DNA of 64,000 nucleotides from Arenibaculum pallidiluteum. GTDB taxonomy: Bacteria > Pseudomonadota > Alphaproteobacteria > Azospirillales > Azospirillaceae. Below the pieces are notes generated by a model. It did no database searches and was not told where the DNA came from. It was given only the letters and a program-made list of their open reading frames with translations. A program made the position numbers and the translations under genes. Location of the stretch: the NCBI RefSeq assembly GCF_017355985.1, contig NZ_JAFIQU010000007.1, positions 124,001 to 188,000 of the forward strand, in the 5' to 3' direction. Below, one piece after another: positions 6,504 through 14,961 of this stretch (the first letter of the stretch is position 1; each line of letters opens with the position of its first letter).

Positions 6504-8890
6504 GCATCAATCTCAGCGCCCTCGACCGGCCCAACTCCTATATCGGGCGCACGGTCCCGCGGCCGAACGCGCCGCGGCTCGCCGAGGGGCGCGGCACCTA
6601 TGTCGACGACATCACCCTGCCGCGCATGGTCCATGTCGCCTTCTACCGCAGCCCGCACGCCCATGCGCGGATCGGGCGGATCGATGCCGAGGCCGCGCTC
6701 GCCGTGCCCGGCGTGCTGCGGGTCTTCACCGGCCGCGACATCGCCGCCGTCTGCTCGCCCTGGGTTGCGGTGCTTGCCCATCTCAAGGGGCTGAAGTCGG
6801 CGCCCCAGCACGCGATCGCCGTCGACCGCGCGACCTGGGCCGGCGAGCCGGTCGCGGCCGTGGTCGCCGAGAGTCGCGCTGCCGCGGAGGACGGCCTGGC
6901 CGTGCTCGAGGTCGAGTTCGAGCCGCTGCCCGTCGTCGCCGAGATGGAGACGGCGCTCGACCCTGAGACGCCGCTGATCCATCCTGAGCTCGGCGACAAC
7001 CTGGCCTTCCGCCGGGTGCACGAGGCCGGCGATCCCGACGGGGCCATGGCCTCGGCCGCGGCCGTCGTGGAGGCGACGTTCCACACCGGCCGCCATACCG
7101 GCGTCTGCCTGGAGCCGCGCTCGATCCTGGCGGCCTACAACAGGGCCGAGAACCAGCTCACGGTGCATCACTCCACCCAGGCCCCGCACATGATCCAGAC
7201 GGTGCTGGCCAAGCACCTGGACATGCCGGAGGGCAACGTGCGGGTGATCTGCGGGGACGTCGGCGGCTCCTACGGCATCAAGGTCCATGTCTATCCCGAC
7301 GAGATGGCGACCGCCGCCATCGCCAAGATCATGGGCCGGCCGGTGAAGTTCGTCGCCGACCGGATCGAATCCTTCTCCTCCGACATCCATGCCCGCGACC
7401 ACAGGATCAAGGGCCGGCTCGGCGTCGATGCCGAGGGGCGGATCGTCGCGCTGGAGATCGACGATCTGACCGGCATCGGGCCCTACTCGGTCTATCCGCG
7501 GACCAGCGCGATCGAGGGCAACCAGGTCGTCAACCTCTGCGGCGGCCCCTACGACTTCGCGAACTACCGGGCGCGCACCACGGTCGTCCTGCAGAACAAG
7601 ACGCCGACCTGCCAGTACCGGGCCGTCGGGCATCCCATCGCCTGCGCCGTGACCGAGGGGCTGGTGGACCTCGCGGCCGAGGCGATCGGCATGGACCCCG
7701 TCGAGTTCCGCCGCCGCAACCTCGTGCGCGACGACGCGTATCCCTACACCTCGGCCGCCAACATGCGCTTCGAGGGGCTCTCCCATCACCAGAGCCTCGC
7801 CAAGCTCGTCGAGATGATGGACTACGACGCGCTCCGGGCCGAGCAGGCGCGGCTGCGCGAAGCCGGGATCTACCGGGGCATCGGGATCGCCAGCTTCATC
7901 GAGCTCACCAATCCCAGCCCCTTCATGTACGGGATCGGGGGCGCCCGCATCTCGGCCCAGGACGGCTGCACGGTCCGCCTGGATCCCGACGGCTCGGTCG
8001 TCGCCCTGTCCGGCGTCACCGAACAGGGGCAGGGCACCGAGGCCATGCTGGCCCAGGTCGTCGCGGAAGGCGTCGGCGTGCCGGTCGAGCGCGTCCGCAT
8101 CATCACCGGCGACACGCAGGTGACGCCCTATGGCGGCGGGACCTGGGCCTCGCGCGGGGCCGGGATCGGCGGCGAGGCGGCGTTGCAGGCGGGCCTCGCC
8201 CTGCGCGCGAACATCCTGGAGGTCGCCGGCGCGATGCTGCAGGCCGCGCCCGAGACGCTCGACGTGATCGACGGCGAGGTCGTGGAGAAGGCCACCGGGC
8301 GCGCCCGCATGCCGCTCGGCGAGCTCGGCCGCATCGTCTATTTCCGCGGGGACACCCTGCCCAAGGGCCTGCCGCGCGAGATGGTGGCGACGCGCCACTA
8401 CATCACCAGCGACTATCCCTTCGCCTTCACCAACGGGATCCAGGCCTCGCTGGTGGAGGTCGATGTCGAGACCGGGATGGTGAGGCTCCTGAAGCACTGG
8501 TGCGTCGAGGATTGCGGACGGGTGATCAATCCGCTGCTCGTCGACGAGCAGATCCGCGGCGGCATCGTACAGGGGCTCGGCGGCGCGCTGTACGAGCACT
8601 GCGTGTACAGCGAGGACGGCCAGCTCCTGACTGCCAACATGGCGGACTATCTCGTGCCCATGGCGGCGGAGATGCCGGACATGGTCGTCGCCCATGTGGA
8701 GACGCCGACGAAGGAGTCGCTGCTCGGCGCCAAGGGCGCCGGCGAGGCCGGCACCGCGGGCGCGCCGGCCGCGGTCATGAACGCCATCAACGATGCCCTG
8801 AGGCCATTCCGGGCGCGCGTGACGGCGATGCCGTTCACGCCCGAGCGCATCCTCGCCGCGCTCGGCCGCATCCCGGAGCGGCGCTTCTGA
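6500..8890 (+). CDS. Molybdenum hydroxylase, molybdopterin-binding large (CoxL-type) subunit
   Basis: A 796-residue catalytic subunit of the xanthine-dehydrogenase superfamily. The N-terminal a/b hammerhead domain (residues about 20-140) is followed by molybdopterin-cytosine-binding domains. The family catalytic glutamate is Glu749 in KGAGEAGTAGAPAAVMNAI. The active-site loop reads CQYRAVGHP (371-379). That is neither the AYxCSFR loop of form I CO dehydrogenase nor the AYRGAGR loop of form II, so it is not a CO dehydrogenase by this criterion. It probably hydroxylates an organic acid or heteroaromatic compound using water as the oxygen source. The start ATG overlaps the coxS-type stop. No Mo-cofactor insertion genes (coxDEF, xdhC) are visible nearby. 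Confidence 0.92.
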   Translation: MSINLSALDRPNSYIGRTVPRPNAPRLAEGRGTYVDDITLPRMVHVAFYRSPHAHARIGRIDAEAALAVPGVLRVFTGRDIAAVCSPWVAVLAHLKGLKSAPQHAIAVDRATWAGEPVAAVVAESRAAAEDGLAVLEVEFEPLPVVAEMETALDPETPLIHPELGDNLAFRRVHEAGDPDGAMASAAAVVEATFHTGRHTGVCLEPRSILAAYNRAENQLTVHHSTQAPHMIQTVLAKHLDMPEGNVRVICGDVGGSYGIKVHVYPDEMATAAIAKIMGRPVKFVADRIESFSSDIHARDHRIKGRLGVDAEGRIVALEIDDLTGIGPYSVYPRTSAIEGNQVVNLCGGPYDFANYRARTTVVLQNKTPTCQYRAVGHPIACAVTEGLVDLAAEAIGMDPVEFRRRNLVRDDAYPYTSAANMRFEGLSHHQSLAKLVEMMDYDALRAEQARLREAGIYRGIGIASFIELTNPSPFMYGIGGARISAQDGCTVRLDPDGSVVALSGVTEQGQGTEAMLAQVVAEGVGVPVERVRIITGDTQVTPYGGGTWASRGAGIGGEAALQAGLALRANILEVAGAMLQAAPETLDVIDGEVVEKATGRARMPLGELGRIVYFRGDTLPKGLPREMVATRHYITSDYPFAFTNGIQASLVEVDVETGMVRLLKHWCVEDCGRVINPLLVDEQIRGGIVQGLGGALYEHCVYSEDGQLLTANMADYLVPMAAEMPDMVVAHVETPTKESLLGAKGAGEAGTAGAPAAVMNAINDALRPFRARVTAMPFTPERILAALGRIPERRF

Positions 8891-8966
8891 TCCAGGACCC
8901 CGACGGACACCCGGCGGACCCCTGAACAATGGTGGCGCCAGACCACCGCAGACGGAGGAGACAACC

Positions 8967-10040
8967 ATGAAACTCGGCAGGTATGGGGCGATCGGGCTGC
9001 TCGCGCTCGGACTGGGGCTGGTCGGCTTCGGGGCCGGCGCCCAGGCGCAGCAGCGCATCAGCATCAACATCGCCTCGAGCCATCCCACGGCCAACATCTG
9101 GGTCTGGGCGATGAAGAACGTCTTCCAGCCCGAGGTCGACCGGCTGCTGCGCGAGCGCGGCAACAAGTACGCCATCAACTGGCGCGAGGCCTATGGTGGG
9201 ACGCTCTACAAGTTCACGGACACCAGGGCGGCGGTCAGCGACGGCATTGCGGACATCGGCATGGTCGGCACCGTCTGGGAGGGGGCGGCCATGCCGCTCC
9301 AGAACGTCACCTACTTCGCGCCCTTCGCGACCGAGGACCACGAGCTGCTGGTCGAGGTCTTCGACAAGCTGACGGCCGAGCTGCCCGAGCTCCAGAAGTC
9401 CTGGGATTCCCAGAACATGGTCTACCTGTCGTCGCTGATCACCGACAGCTACGACATCTACGCGAACTTCCCGGTCTCGAAGCTCGAGGACCTGCAGAAC
9501 CGCCGCATCAACGCGCCCGGCACCTCGGCCAACTGGCTGCAGGGGACCGGCGCGACCCCGGTCGACGGCGCGCTGACGACCTACTACACCAACATCCAGA
9601 CTGGCGTCACGCAGGGCGCACTGTCCTTTGCCAGCGGCATCCAGCCGACCCGCGTCTACGAGGTCGCGCCGAACCTGACCCGCGTCGGCATCGGCGCGAT
9701 GTATTTCGGCGGCGTCGCCGCGAACAAGGCCTTCTTCGCCAAGCTTCCCAAGGATGTGCAGGACGTGATCCGCGAGGCCGGCCGGACGACCTCCAAGCGG
9801 CACGGCCAGTACGTCAGCGAGCGCGCGACGGCGGCCCTTGCCGAGATGAAGGCGGCCGGGTTGAAGGTCGCCGAGCTTCCGGAGGCCGAGAAGGCGCGCT
9901 GGGTCAAGAGCCTGCCGAACATCGTGGGGCCCTGGATCCAGGCCAATGGCGAGCCCGCCAGGAAGGTCCTGAAGGCCTATTTCGCCGAGCTGCGCAGCCG
10001 CGGCGTGAAGCCGCTGCGCTCCTGGGACGAGGGGCTCTGA
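8967..10040 (+). CDS. TRAP transporter substrate-binding protein (DctP type)
   Basis: A 357-residue periplasmic binding protein. A clear Sec signal peptide (MKLGRYG then a hydrophobic run ending GAQAQ) is followed by the DctP fold. Internal features include YGGTLYKFTDTRAAVSDGIADIG near residue 75 and the PVSKLEDLQNRRINAPGT segment around 170, where the arginine that clamps a carboxylate normally lies. Ligands of this family are usually carboxylic acids, consistent with supplying substrate to the adjacent molybdenum hydroxylase. It follows the large subunit by 76 bases with GGAGGAG before the ATG, and sits ahead of the two permease genes. Confidence 0.93.
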   Translation: MKLGRYGAIGLLALGLGLVGFGAGAQAQQRISINIASSHPTANIWVWAMKNVFQPEVDRLLRERGNKYAINWREAYGGTLYKFTDTRAAVSDGIADIGMVGTVWEGAAMPLQNVTYFAPFATEDHELLVEVFDKLTAELPELQKSWDSQNMVYLSSLITDSYDIYANFPVSKLEDLQNRRINAPGTSANWLQGTGATPVDGALTTYYTNIQTGVTQGALSFASGIQPTRVYEVAPNLTRVGIGAMYFGGVAANKAFFAKLPKDVQDVIREAGRTTSKRHGQYVSERATAALAEMKAAGLKVAELPEAEKARWVKSLPNIVGPWIQANGEPARKVLKAYFAELRSRGVKPLRSWDEGL

Positions 10041-10047
10041 CGCCGCC

Positions 10048-10081
10048 CGGCGGGGACGGGCGCCCTGGCCCGTCCCCGCCG
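10048..10081 (+). other. 14-bp perfect stem-loop between TRAP binding-protein and permease genes
   Basis: CGGCGGGGACGGGC pairs perfectly with GCCCGTCCCCGCCG around a 6-base loop, starting seven bases after the binding-protein stop. There is no T-run. In transporter operons such a stem often protects the upstream mRNA or attenuates read-through, so more binding protein than permease is made; that role here is inferred. Confidence 0.6.
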
Positions 10082-10122
10082 ACACGACGCCGATCGAAGC
10101 CAGGGCAGGGAGGGACCGCCGC

Positions 10123-10686
10123 GTGGCCAGCCAGACCGAGAACACCGAGATCGACTTCTCTCCCCCGGCCCCGGAAGGCGCCATGCAGCGCATCACCGGC
10201 GTGATGGCGTCGATCGGCACCATCCTGATCTTCGCCACCATGGTCATGATCGTGGCCGACGTGCTCGGGCGGAACTTCCTGAACAGCCCGATCACGGGCG
10301 TCGCGGAGATCGCCGGGCGCTTGGTCGTCGCCATCGTCTTCCTGCAGATCGCCTCCGCGATCGCGTCCGACCGCATGACGCGCGCCGACTTCCTGATCCG
10401 GATCATCGGGGACAGGGCCCCGGCATTCGCCGCGTTCCTGGAGAAGCTGTTCGCGCTGTGCGGCGCGGTCGTCTTCGCGCTGATCGCCTACGCGTCCTGG
10501 CCCGATCTCGTGAGCTCCTGGACGACGAACGACTTCTTCGGCGTGCAGGGCATCTTCACCATCCCGACCTGGCCCTTCCGGGCCATCGTCGTCGTCGGCG
10601 CCGTCGCCGCCGCGATCGCGTATCTCCTGTCCATCGCGGGCGTGGGGCGCCCGCCGGCGCAAACCCCCGCGCAAACCCTGGACTAA
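10123..10686 (+). CDS. TRAP transporter small permease (DctQ type)
   Basis: A 187-residue inner-membrane protein with four predicted membrane segments, beginning at about residue 27 (GVMASIGTILIFATMVMIVADVLG). The early segments are followed by the DctQ-typical FLNSPITGVAEIAGRLVVA. It forms the membrane complex with the large permease. GTG at 10123 is the start used here, after AGGGAGGGACC; an ATG 20 codons in (MQRITGVMA) is the alternative. It is followed nine bases later by the large permease gene. Confidence 0.9.
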   Translation: MASQTENTEIDFSPPAPEGAMQRITGVMASIGTILIFATMVMIVADVLGRNFLNSPITGVAEIAGRLVVAIVFLQIASAIASDRMTRADFLIRIIGDRAPAFAAFLEKLFALCGAVVFALIAYASWPDLVSSWTTNDFFGVQGIFTIPTWPFRAIVVVGAVAAAIAYLLSIAGVGRPPAQTPAQTLD

Positions 10687-10695
10687 GGGACTGTC

Positions 10696-12015
10696 ATGGA
10701 ACTCGGGCTGGGCCTGGCGCTGATCGGGGCGCTCATCGTTCTCGTGATCCTCGGCGTGCACATCGCGACAGCGCTGTTCGGCGTCGCCTTCGTCGGGGTC
10801 TGGCTGATCCGCGAGGATCCCTCCCTCGCCCTGCGGCTGCTCTCGGTCTCGGCCTACAACAGCATCGCCGACTACCTCTTCGCGACGATCCCGCTCTTCG
10901 TCTTGATGGGCCTGCTGGTCAGCATCTCCAATGTCGGGCGGGACACCTTCGAGGTGGCCGAGGCCCTGCTGCGCCGCATCCGCGGCGGGCTCGGGGTCGC
11001 GACCGTGGCCGCGAACGCGGTCTTCGCCGCGGTCACCGGTGTCTCCATCGCCTCGGCCGCCGTCTTCACGAAGGTGGCCGTCCCGGAGATGACGCGGCAC
11101 GGCTACCGCAGGGCCTTCGCCGCCGGCACGGTCGCGGGCAGCTCGATCCTCGGCATGCTGATCCCGCCGAGCCTGCTGATGATCATCTACGGTGTGCTGG
11201 CCGAGCAGTCGATCGGCAAGATGTTCATCGCAGGCGTGATCCCGGGGATCCTGATCGCCGTCTGCTTCGTGCTGATGATCGTGGCGCTCGCGACCTTCGC
11301 GCCGTCCTACGTCTACGATGCCGAGCGCAGGCGGCTTCGCGGGCATCATGTCGCCCCGGCGATGCCCGTCCCCGAGATCCTGGCCAAGCTCCTTCCGATC
11401 CTGTGCCTGGTGGCGCTGATCCTCGGCGGCCTCTACACCGGGTTCTTCACGCCGACCGAGGCGGGCGGCATGGGCGCCTTCGGCGCGCTGATCATCGCGC
11501 TCGCGCGGCGAAGCCTCGGCGGCGGGCGGATGTGGCGCGTGCTCAAGGAAACCGGCACCGTCTCGGTCGGGATCCTGATCCTCCTGATCGCAGCGGCCTT
11601 CTACAGCCGCATGCTGTCCATGGCCGGCGTTCCCACGGCGATCGGCGACCTCGTGCAGTCCACCGGCCTCGGCGCCTACGGCTTCCTGATGGTCTATGTC
11701 GCGATCCTGCTGTTCCTCGGCATGATCCTGGATTCCAGCTCGATCCTGCTGATCATGACGCCGATCGCCGTGCCAATCGCCCAGGCCCTCGGCTTCGACC
11801 TCATCCATTTCGGCATCATCACCGTGATCGCGGTGGAGGTCGGGCTGTTGACGCCGCCGTTCGGGTTGTCGGTCTTCACGGTCAAGGCGACGCTGGGCGA
11901 CCCGAACACATCCGTCGAGGCGATCTTCGCGGGCGCCATGCCCTATATCCTGGTGATGGTCGCGGCGCTCGTCCTGATCGCGGCGTTCCCGGTTCTAAGC
12001 CTCGCCCTCATCTGA
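10696..12015 (+). CDS. TRAP transporter large permease (DctM type)
   Basis: A 439-residue polytopic protein with about 12 membrane segments across its whole length. Family signatures include YNSIADYLFATIPLFVLMG near residue 55, GSSILGMLIPPSLLMIIYG around 152, and YTGFFTPTEAGGMGAFGAL near 250. This subunit is the Na+- or H+-coupled channel that receives substrate from the DctP-type protein. Gene order (dctP, dctQ, dctM) and spacing show one operon with the upstream hydroxylase genes and the downstream CoxG-like gene. Confidence 0.94.
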   Translation: MELGLGLALIGALIVLVILGVHIATALFGVAFVGVWLIREDPSLALRLLSVSAYNSIADYLFATIPLFVLMGLLVSISNVGRDTFEVAEALLRRIRGGLGVATVAANAVFAAVTGVSIASAAVFTKVAVPEMTRHGYRRAFAAGTVAGSSILGMLIPPSLLMIIYGVLAEQSIGKMFIAGVIPGILIAVCFVLMIVALATFAPSYVYDAERRRLRGHHVAPAMPVPEILAKLLPILCLVALILGGLYTGFFTPTEAGGMGAFGALIIALARRSLGGGRMWRVLKETGTVSVGILILLIAAAFYSRMLSMAGVPTAIGDLVQSTGLGAYGFLMVYVAILLFLGMILDSSSILLIMTPIAVPIAQALGFDLIHFGIITVIAVEVGLLTPPFGLSVFTVKATLGDPNTSVEAIFAGAMPYILVMVAALVLIAAFPVLSLALI

Positions 12016-12032
12016 TCGAAAGGAATCCGGCC

Positions 12033-12548
12033 ATGGCGATGACGATGGAGGGTGAAGTGATGCTGCCTGCGCCCCGCGAGCGGGTCTGGGCGGCGCTGAA
12101 CGATCCCGAGGTGCTGCGGATGTGCATCCCAGGCGTCCAGGAGCTCGAGAAGACCGGCGATACGGAGTTCCGCGCCACGGCCAAGCTCAGCATCGGACCC
12201 GTCAAGGCGACCTTCAAGGGCGCGGTCGCGCTGTCCGACCTAGACCCGCCGAACGGCTACACGATCTCCGGCGAAGGGCAGGGCGGCATCGCGGGCTTCG
12301 CGAAGGGCGGCGCCAACGTGCGCCTCGACGAGGTCGCGGAGGGGACGCGGCTGAGCTACGACGTGAACGCCCAGATCGGGGGCAAGATCGCCCAGCTCGG
12401 AAGCCGGCTCGTCAACGGCGTCGCCAAGCGGTACGCCGACGAGTTCTTCGCGAACTTCGCCAGGATCGTGGCGCCGGCGGACGAGGCATCCCCGGACCAA
12501 GCGTCTTCCGAGCAGGCGCCTTCCGAGCAGGCGTCTTCCGGCCAGTAG
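12033..12548 (+). CDS. CoxG-like SRPBCC-domain protein
   Basis: A 171-residue protein of the CO-dehydrogenase subunit G family: MEGEVMLPAPRERVWAALND and VLRMCIPGVQELEKTGD at the N-terminus, then SIGPVKATFKGAV and the helical end LVNGVAKRYADEFFANFARI. In Oligotropha (Afipia) the CoxG homologue helps recruit CO dehydrogenase to the membrane, so here it may anchor the hydroxylase. It closes the operon, 17 bases after the large permease. The final 20 residues are a degenerate 5-residue repeat (ASPDQ-ASSEQ-APSEQ-ASSGQ) outside the conserved domain. Confidence 0.9.
   Translation: MAMTMEGEVMLPAPRERVWAALNDPEVLRMCIPGVQELEKTGDTEFRATAKLSIGPVKATFKGAVALSDLDPPNGYTISGEGQGGIAGFAKGGANVRLDEVAEGTRLSYDVNAQIGGKIAQLGSRLVNGVAKRYADEFFANFARIVAPADEASPDQASSEQAPSEQASSGQ
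12486..12545 (+). repeat. 15-bp tandem repeat (4 units) at the 3' end of the coxG-like gene
   Basis: Units GCATCCCCGGACCAA, GCGTCTTCCGAGCAG, GCGCCTTCCGAGCAG and GCGTCTTCCGGCCAG run in frame up to the stop codon. Unit length matches the repeat at the end of the coxS-type gene in the same operon. Confidence 0.8.
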
Positions 12549-12578
12549 ACGTCGGGCTGCGCGTTCCCGCCTCGGGGC

Positions 12579-13841
12579 TCAGCCGAGCGCCCAGGTCACC
12601 AGGAACAGCGCCGCGCCCACGAGCGCGGCCACGCAGGTGCCGGAGATCCGGACATATTGCAGGTCGCTGCCCACGGCCTCCTCGAGCCGCTCGGTGACCG
12701 TGCGCGCGTCCCAGCCCCTGACCACGTCGGCGATGAACCGTCCGATGGCCCGGCGCCAGGGTACGACGAGGCGCAGCGCGGCCGCCTCCACCGCATGGTC
12801 GAGGCGCCGCCGCAGGGCCGGATCCTCGGCCAGGGCGCGGGTCGAGGCGCGCAGCGCCGCCGTGACGCCGGCGCGGATGCGGCCTTCGGGGTCGGTGGCA
12901 TCGCGCAGCGCCGCATCGCGCAGGGAATCCCAGAGGGTTCCCAGCCAGGCCTGGATCTCGGGGTGGTCGAGCACGCCGAGCTTGGCGGCCTCGACCCGGG
13001 CGCGGGTGTCGGGGTCCTCGCGCAGGTCCCGGGCCAGCTCCTCGACCGCCATCTCCAGCCGGATGCGCGGCAGGCTGGCCGGGTCCAGCAGGTCGGCCAG
13101 CAGCTCGCGCAGACCGGACGAGACCGCCTGGGCGACCCTGCGGTCCACCGCCCGCGGCACCCACCAGCTCGTCCGCTCGCCCACCAGCATCTGGAAGCGG
13201 CCCTCGTTGCGCTCGACATAGTCGAGGGCGGCCGCCACCAGCCGCTCGACCACGCCCTGGTGCTGGCCGCTCTGCAGCACCGCCTCCAGCACCCGGCCCA
13301 GCAGGGGCGCCACCGCGACGCCGCGCAGCCGGTCGCCCAGGGCCGTGCCGAGCCACTGGCGCAGCTCATCGTCCCCGGCCGACCGGGCCAGGGCCGGCAG
13401 TGCGGCCGTGATCCGGTCCGCCAGCATGGCGGCGACCCCCGGCGCGCGCAGCCAGACGAGCAGCCGGCGCGACGGCTCGGCCGCGCGCAGCCGGGCCGCC
13501 ACCAGGTCGGGGTCGAGGAAATTGCGCTCGACGAAGGCGCCGAGCCCTTCGCCGATGCGGTCCTTGCTGCGCGGCACGATGGCGGTATGGGGGATCGGCA
13601 GGCCGAGCGGGTGCCGGAACAGGGCGGTCACCGCGAACCAGTCGGCCAGCGCGCCGACCACCGCAGCCTCGGCCGTCGCATGGAGGAGCTGCCACCAGAA
13701 GCCCGGCGCCGGCACCAGCGTGGTGCCAAGGAACAGCGTCGCCATCAGCAGGAGCAGGCCGGTGGCGAGCGCGCGGTTCCGGCGCAGCAGGCGGCGGGAA
13801 TCGGGATCGGCGATGCCGGGACTGGGCGGCTTCATGCCCAT
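12579..13841 (-). CDS. DUF445 family membrane protein (YjiN-like)
   Basis: A 420-residue protein. Residues about 25-75 form an N-terminal membrane hairpin (LATGLLLLMATLFLGTTLVP, then ATAEAAVVGALADWFAVTALF). The characteristic DUF445 motif ADWFAVTALFRHPLGLPIPHTAIVP and KDRIGEGLGAFVERNFL follow. A long helical domain leads to a C-terminal membrane segment (YVRISGTCVAALVGAALFLVTW). The biochemical role of the family is unknown. The frame is open far upstream, but the conserved protein begins at the MGMKPP start used here. The small gene at 13868 lies 26 bases upstream on the same strand. Confidence 0.88.
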   Translation of the reverse strand: MGMKPPSPGIADPDSRRLLRRNRALATGLLLLMATLFLGTTLVPAPGFWWQLLHATAEAAVVGALADWFAVTALFRHPLGLPIPHTAIVPRSKDRIGEGLGAFVERNFLDPDLVAARLRAAEPSRRLLVWLRAPGVAAMLADRITAALPALARSAGDDELRQWLGTALGDRLRGVAVAPLLGRVLEAVLQSGQHQGVVERLVAAALDYVERNEGRFQMLVGERTSWWVPRAVDRRVAQAVSSGLRELLADLLDPASLPRIRLEMAVEELARDLREDPDTRARVEAAKLGVLDHPEIQAWLGTLWDSLRDAALRDATDPEGRIRAGVTAALRASTRALAEDPALRRRLDHAVEAAALRLVVPWRRAIGRFIADVVRGWDARTVTERLEEAVGSDLQYVRISGTCVAALVGAALFLVTWALG

Positions 13842-13867
13842 CCCAACACGGCGGCCGTCCCGGTGGC

Positions 13868-14206
13868 TCATTCGGCGGCGGCCTCCGGAACCGGATGAGT
13901 CCATTGCGCGGCCCAGGCCACGGCCTCGGCCAGGCGGTCCCCTGCGAGCACACGCAGCAGCCGCACGGGGCAGCGTTCCGGGCCCGTTGATTCGACGACG
14001 GCGTAGATATGCGTCCACCACCCGTGGCTGCGATGCAGGACGGCAACGCAGGTTTCGCGCCGTGCGGGATCCCGGCGGACCGGGGCGGGCCGGGTTCCGA
14101 GAACCAGCAGGCTGTCGTCCGGGCCGGTCACCAGCCGCAAGGCGACGGGCCGCTGGTCTGGACAGCGGTGGGGAAAGGGACGAGGAAAGAGAATGGGATC
14201 GGTCAT
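13868..14206 (-). CDS. Hypothetical protein, 112 aa
   Basis: Function not recognised. The protein is arginine/proline-rich near the N-terminus, then has a compact hydrophobic core (CVAVLHRSHGWWTHIYAVVE). The ATG at 14206 is preceded on the minus strand by GGAGGG at good spacing, which favours it over the longer open frame. It lies immediately upstream of the DUF445 gene and may be cotranscribed with it. Confidence 0.6.
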   Translation of the reverse strand: MTDPILFPRPFPHRCPDQRPVALRLVTGPDDSLLVLGTRPAPVRRDPARRETCVAVLHRSHGWWTHIYAVVESTGPERCPVRLLRVLAGDRLAEAVAWAAQWTHPVPEAAAE

Positions 14207-14410
14207 CGTCTGTAACCCTCCGAGGCGGACTGCCCAGGAGGGCTGACGCAGCGGCAGGGCCCGTACGATTGCCGGTCGGCCGCATCGCCCCCTTGCGGAG
14301 GCCACCACCTTGCCCGGGTCGGCAGGTTGGCGTGGGCGTCAGCCCAGCTCTGGATGCAGGGACCTGTCTAACCGGACCCGCGCATCGGCGCAAGCCTCCG
14401 GCCGCGCGGG

Positions 14411-14463
14411 GTCCGGCCTTTCGGCCCGGCTTTCCGACCCGGCCTTCCGATAAGGGCTTCCGC
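14411..14463. repeat. 13-bp tandem repeat, intergenic
   Basis: Four degenerate units share the core GGCTTTCCGA / GGCCTTCCGA: 14411-14424, then exact 13-base steps at 14425, 14438 and 14451. The repeat lies in the divergent gap between the two small hypothetical genes. Confidence 0.55.
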
Positions 14464-14525
14464 CGTCGCGCGGCTGTTCACGGCCGCCCGGGGGAACTAG
14501 GATGGGCCCCCAGACGGAGGATCCC

Positions 14526-14873
14526 ATGCCCGTGCAGCCCGACGAGACCCGCGTGACCGCGTCCCTGCCGAACCTGGACTTCGAGATGCGCCTTTCGCGC
14601 GATCCCGACGGCCGGTCCGAGACGGTGACGCTCAGCCTGCGCGCGACGCCGGATTTCGAGTCGGCTGCCGGCCTCCTGGCCGGCCCGGCATTGCCGCTGG
14701 CCCTCATGAGCGGCGCCGCGGGCGCCGGCCCCTGGGCGGCGTCGCCGGCGGCCTGGGCCAATCCCTTCGCCCTCTGGATCGAGGCGACCAGGCTCGTCTG
14801 GCGGCCATGGTTCCAGGCCATGCAGATGCTGCAGCCGCCCAGCTCCGGCCGGGCACCGGGCATGCGTCGGTGA
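14526..14873 (+). CDS. Hypothetical protein, 115 aa
   Basis: Not recognised. The acidic N-terminal half (VTASLPNLDFEMRLSRDPDG) is followed by an Ala/Gly-rich middle and a tryptophan-rich end (WIEATRLVWRPWFQAMQMLQ) that looks amphipathic. ATG 14526 is chosen because GGAGG lies six bases upstream; an ATG at 14502 would add eight residues. The middle/C-terminal layout vaguely recalls phasin-like or membrane-associated small proteins, but I cannot support that assignment. It is the gene before fur. Confidence 0.55.
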   Translation: MPVQPDETRVTASLPNLDFEMRLSRDPDGRSETVTLSLRATPDFESAAGLLAGPALPLALMSGAAGAGPWAASPAAWANPFALWIEATRLVWRPWFQAMQMLQPPSSGRAPGMRR

Positions 14874-14961
14874 CGGGCGAGGCGCGCGACGGAATTTGTT
14901 GTCGAACCCGTCGGCGAGCCCATCTATTCTGCTTCTACCAGGATCGGACGGGGAGGGTGCT

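Noticed and set aside
6500-8890. Annotation as CO dehydrogenase large subunit
   Set aside because: The active-site loop is CQYRAVGHP, not AYxCSFR or AYRGAGR, so only the wider xanthine-dehydrogenase family is supported.
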